The translations under genes were made by a program, and so were the position numbers. Positions 23,972 through 25,600 of a stretch of DNA of 25,600 nucleotides are shown here, in pieces. Location: NCBI GenBank assembly GCA_030705945.1, contig JAUZPS010000009.1, positions 1 through 25,600 on the forward strand, read 5' to 3'. The DNA comes from Bacillota bacterium. GTDB lineage: Bacteria > Bacillota > Clostridia > Acetivibrionales > DSM-2933. Numbering within the stretch: the first letter of the stretch is position 1; every line of letters begins with the position of its first letter. The notes below the pieces were generated by a model. It was not told the origin of the DNA and did not search any database. It worked only from the letters and a program-made list of their open reading frames with translations.

Positions 23972-25277
23972 TTAGAGTATTACACGTTTTGCTGTCTCTC
24001 TGACTTTTGCCTTTATAAGTTCTTCATCAAGATAAATGAGATTTCTATTCTCCATTACAATTTTTCCATCAATAATGACGGTTTCAACATCAGAACCCTG
24101 AGCGGAATACACGACTGCTGCAATAGGGTCATTTACAGGACATATATGAGTTTTATCCATATCAAGGATTATTAAGTCGGCTTTTAGACCCTTTTTGATC
24201 ATGCCATTTATACCGTTTTGCCCGTTTGCATGTGCTCCATTAGCAGTCGCCATAGCTACGGCTTCTGCAGCGCTTATGTATCCTGGTTCTTTGTTGTAGC
24301 CCTTATGAATTAACGCTGCAATATGCATCTCCTCAAACATATTAAGATTATTATTGCTGGCCGCTCCATCAGTACCAATAGCAACATTAATTCCTCTTTT
24401 TATCAGCTCAGGAATTCTTGCGATGCCGCTTCCTAGTTTCAAATTGCTGGTCGGGTTATGAGATACGCTTACATTTTTGGCCTTTAATATATCCATATCA
24501 TTATCCGACAAATAAACACAATGAGCCGCAATTACTGGTACGTCAAGTATACCACATTCCATGCACAATTCAACTGGCGACGCGCTGTATTTTTCAAATG
24601 ACTCATCCCGCTCTCTCTGTGTCTCAAGTATATGAATCTGGATACCTATTTCAAGTTCTTTTGCAATATTGGCAGATTTTATAAGCCATTCCCGGCTAAA
24701 AAGATATGTTGAATGGACTTCAAGGCTCACTTGAATTTTACCGTCAGACTTATTGTTCCAGTTTTTATGGAATTCATAGACTTTTTTGCGTCTCATCGAG
24801 TATTTTTTTATCACCAGCATTTAATTTTATGGGACTTATGGATAGATTAGCTCTGATGCCCGACAAATCAACTGCTTTTGCAACTTCCTCCATATTAAGG
24901 TACATATCGGAAAAGGTTGTGGTTCCAGTTTTTATCATCTCAGCAATACCAAGCATAGTTCCCCAATAAATGTCCTCATCCGTCAATCGCGCTTCAACGG
25001 GAAAAACATTGTTAAAAAGCCATTCATGTAAAGAAAGGTCATTTGCAAAGTTTCTCATTATAGTCATTCCACAGTGAGTATGGGTGTTTATTAGGCCAGG
25101 CATCGCTAATTTATTTTTCCCGTCTATTACCTTTTGAGCGTCAAATTCAGGCAAGTTGTCACAGGTTGGACAAACAAAGTCAATAAATCCATCTTTTATT
25201 CCGACAAATCCATTTTCTATTAAGGGGTTATTTTTATCTCCTGTAATAATATCAATATTTTTTAATAAAATATTCAT
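23972..25277 (-). pseudogene. mtaD: Amidohydrolase (MTA/SAH deaminase family) split by one frameshift
   Basis: The family deaminates S-adenosylhomocysteine, methylthioadenosine or related adenosines. The first part (25277 to about 24780) has the N-terminal shell and the metal-binding HTH (His66, His68). The second, in another frame, carries the rest: HILET, AAHCVYLS and GTDGAASNNNLNMF with the metal-binding Asp, up to a stop at 23972. Dropping one A from the six-A run at 24782-24787 joins ILDETQK to VYEFHK and gives a normal 434-residue protein with every key residue present. So either it is a recent mutation, a sequencing error, or a gene rescued by transcript slippage. ATG 25277 has GAGGTGAT upstream. 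thyA follows after 17 bases. Confidence 0.85.
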
Positions 25278-25305
25278 TTTAAAATCACCTCATTGTTAAG
25301 GGATG

Positions 25306-25382
25306 GTTGAAAAATTACTTCCGATTCTGAGGGTTTATTCACGAGTTAAGTGAAGATTCTATCGGAGGCTATTTTTCAATAT
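25306..25382. repeat. Long imperfect inverted repeat upstream of the amidohydrolase gene
   Basis: TTGAAAAAT and ATTTTTCAA form the outer arms, CTTCCGAT/ATCGGAGG the middle and TTCAC/GTGAA the inner part, with small bulges. On the minus strand it lies in the leader region of the amidohydrolase gene, so it could be an RNA regulatory fold, or another single-copy hairpin element. No riboswitch class is recognised. Confidence 0.5.
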
Positions 25383-25418
25383 TCCCAAGTGACAAGTTAT
25401 AATGTATGCGTTAAGAAA

Positions 25419-25453
25419 TATATATTAAAATCAGTTAATCTTTTATATTTATC
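25419..25453 (-). repeat. Family A half-copy, interrupted by copy A6
   Basis: TATATTAAAATCAGTTAATC and the following TTTTATATTTATCTATA match one arm of the diverged copy A3 and then pass straight into the fresh copy A6. This looks like a new copy inserted into, or recombined with, an old one. Confidence 0.6.
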
Positions 25454-25555
25454 TATATAAAAAGCACTATTAATCTTACATTTGACGGAGCAAAATAACG
25501 AACGCTTTAACGTTATTTTGTGATAGGCAAATGTAAAAGATTAATTGCTTTTTAT
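25454..25555 (+). repeat. Family A palindromic repeat, copy A6
   Basis: Nearly identical to A2 and A5 through its core. The right end reads GCTTTTTAT then CTATATA rather than ATATA, and a family C copy follows 3 bases later. Confidence 0.87.
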
Positions 25556-25558
25556 CTA

Positions 25559-25600
25559 TATATTTTGCAATAAACATTTTACATACTTTTTTATATTGCA
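25559..25600 (-). repeat. Family C short repeat, copy C3 (runs off the window)
   Basis: TATATTTTGCAATAAACATT and then TTACATAC are the exact reverse complement of the right half of C1. The window ends before the other end. Confidence 0.7.

Noticed and set aside
24782..24787. Programmed -1 ribosomal frameshift in the amidohydrolase gene
   Set aside because: The second half lies in the +1 (skip one base) frame, so a -1 slip on the A run gives the wrong frame. Only loss of one base, in DNA or in the transcript, restores it.
75..25600. CRISPR array
   Set aside because: The repeats are dispersed, 60-105 bp long and palindromic, with no regular short spacers and no cas genes.

Overview
The window is AT-rich, with genes typical of a low-GC anaerobic Firmicute (class Clostridia): strong AGGAGG-type ribosome sites, some TTG starts, an infC gene that appears to start at ATT, an L20-type leader on infC-rpmI-rplT, and a BirA-controlled bioY. 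I cannot name the species.

Layout. Bases 1-1260 hold the first codons of a minus-strand exported protein at the very edge, then about 1.2 kb of non-coding DNA full of small palindromic repeats. gltB (1261-5865) and gltD (6166-7650) encode the two subunits of NADPH glutamate synthase and are separated by two tandem hairpin repeats. Genes at 8269-11720 encode two GT4 glycosyltransferases and a flippase-like membrane protein, probably a glycolipid (glucosyl-diacylglycerol) cluster. Bases 11902-16117 are a composite transposon: two decayed IS256-type copies in direct orientation flank a minus-strand GtrII-like membrane protein. The whole unit is bounded by a 9-bp target duplication that ends 2 bp upstream of the bioY promoter. 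Then come bioY (biotin uptake), a PAP2 phosphatase and, on the minus strand, a secreted protein with three 98-residue repeats. A repeat-filled gap (19224-20090) follows.

Everything from 20091 to 25277 is on the minus strand. Read in transcription order it is an amidohydrolase (MTA/SAH deaminase type, broken by one frameshift), thyA, a dihydrofolate reductase gene, infC-rpmI-rplT and a TrmH-type RNA methyltransferase. ThyA and DHFR form the dTMP/folate cycle; infC-rpmI-rplT is a translation operon behind an attenuator.

The most unusual property is the density of short non-coding palindromic elements. Family A (about 105 bp, TATATA ends) has six complete or near-complete copies, one half copy and two distant relatives. 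Family B (about 105 bp, 14-bp inverted arms) has six copies, two of them partial. Family C (about 60 bp, 14-bp terminal inverted repeats) has three copies. All lie between genes, some nested or abutting. No protein-coding system looks wholly new; the repeat families, the tandem pair between gltB and gltD, the composite transposon next to bioY, the folded element after the PAP2 gene and the triple-repeat secreted protein deserve the second look.
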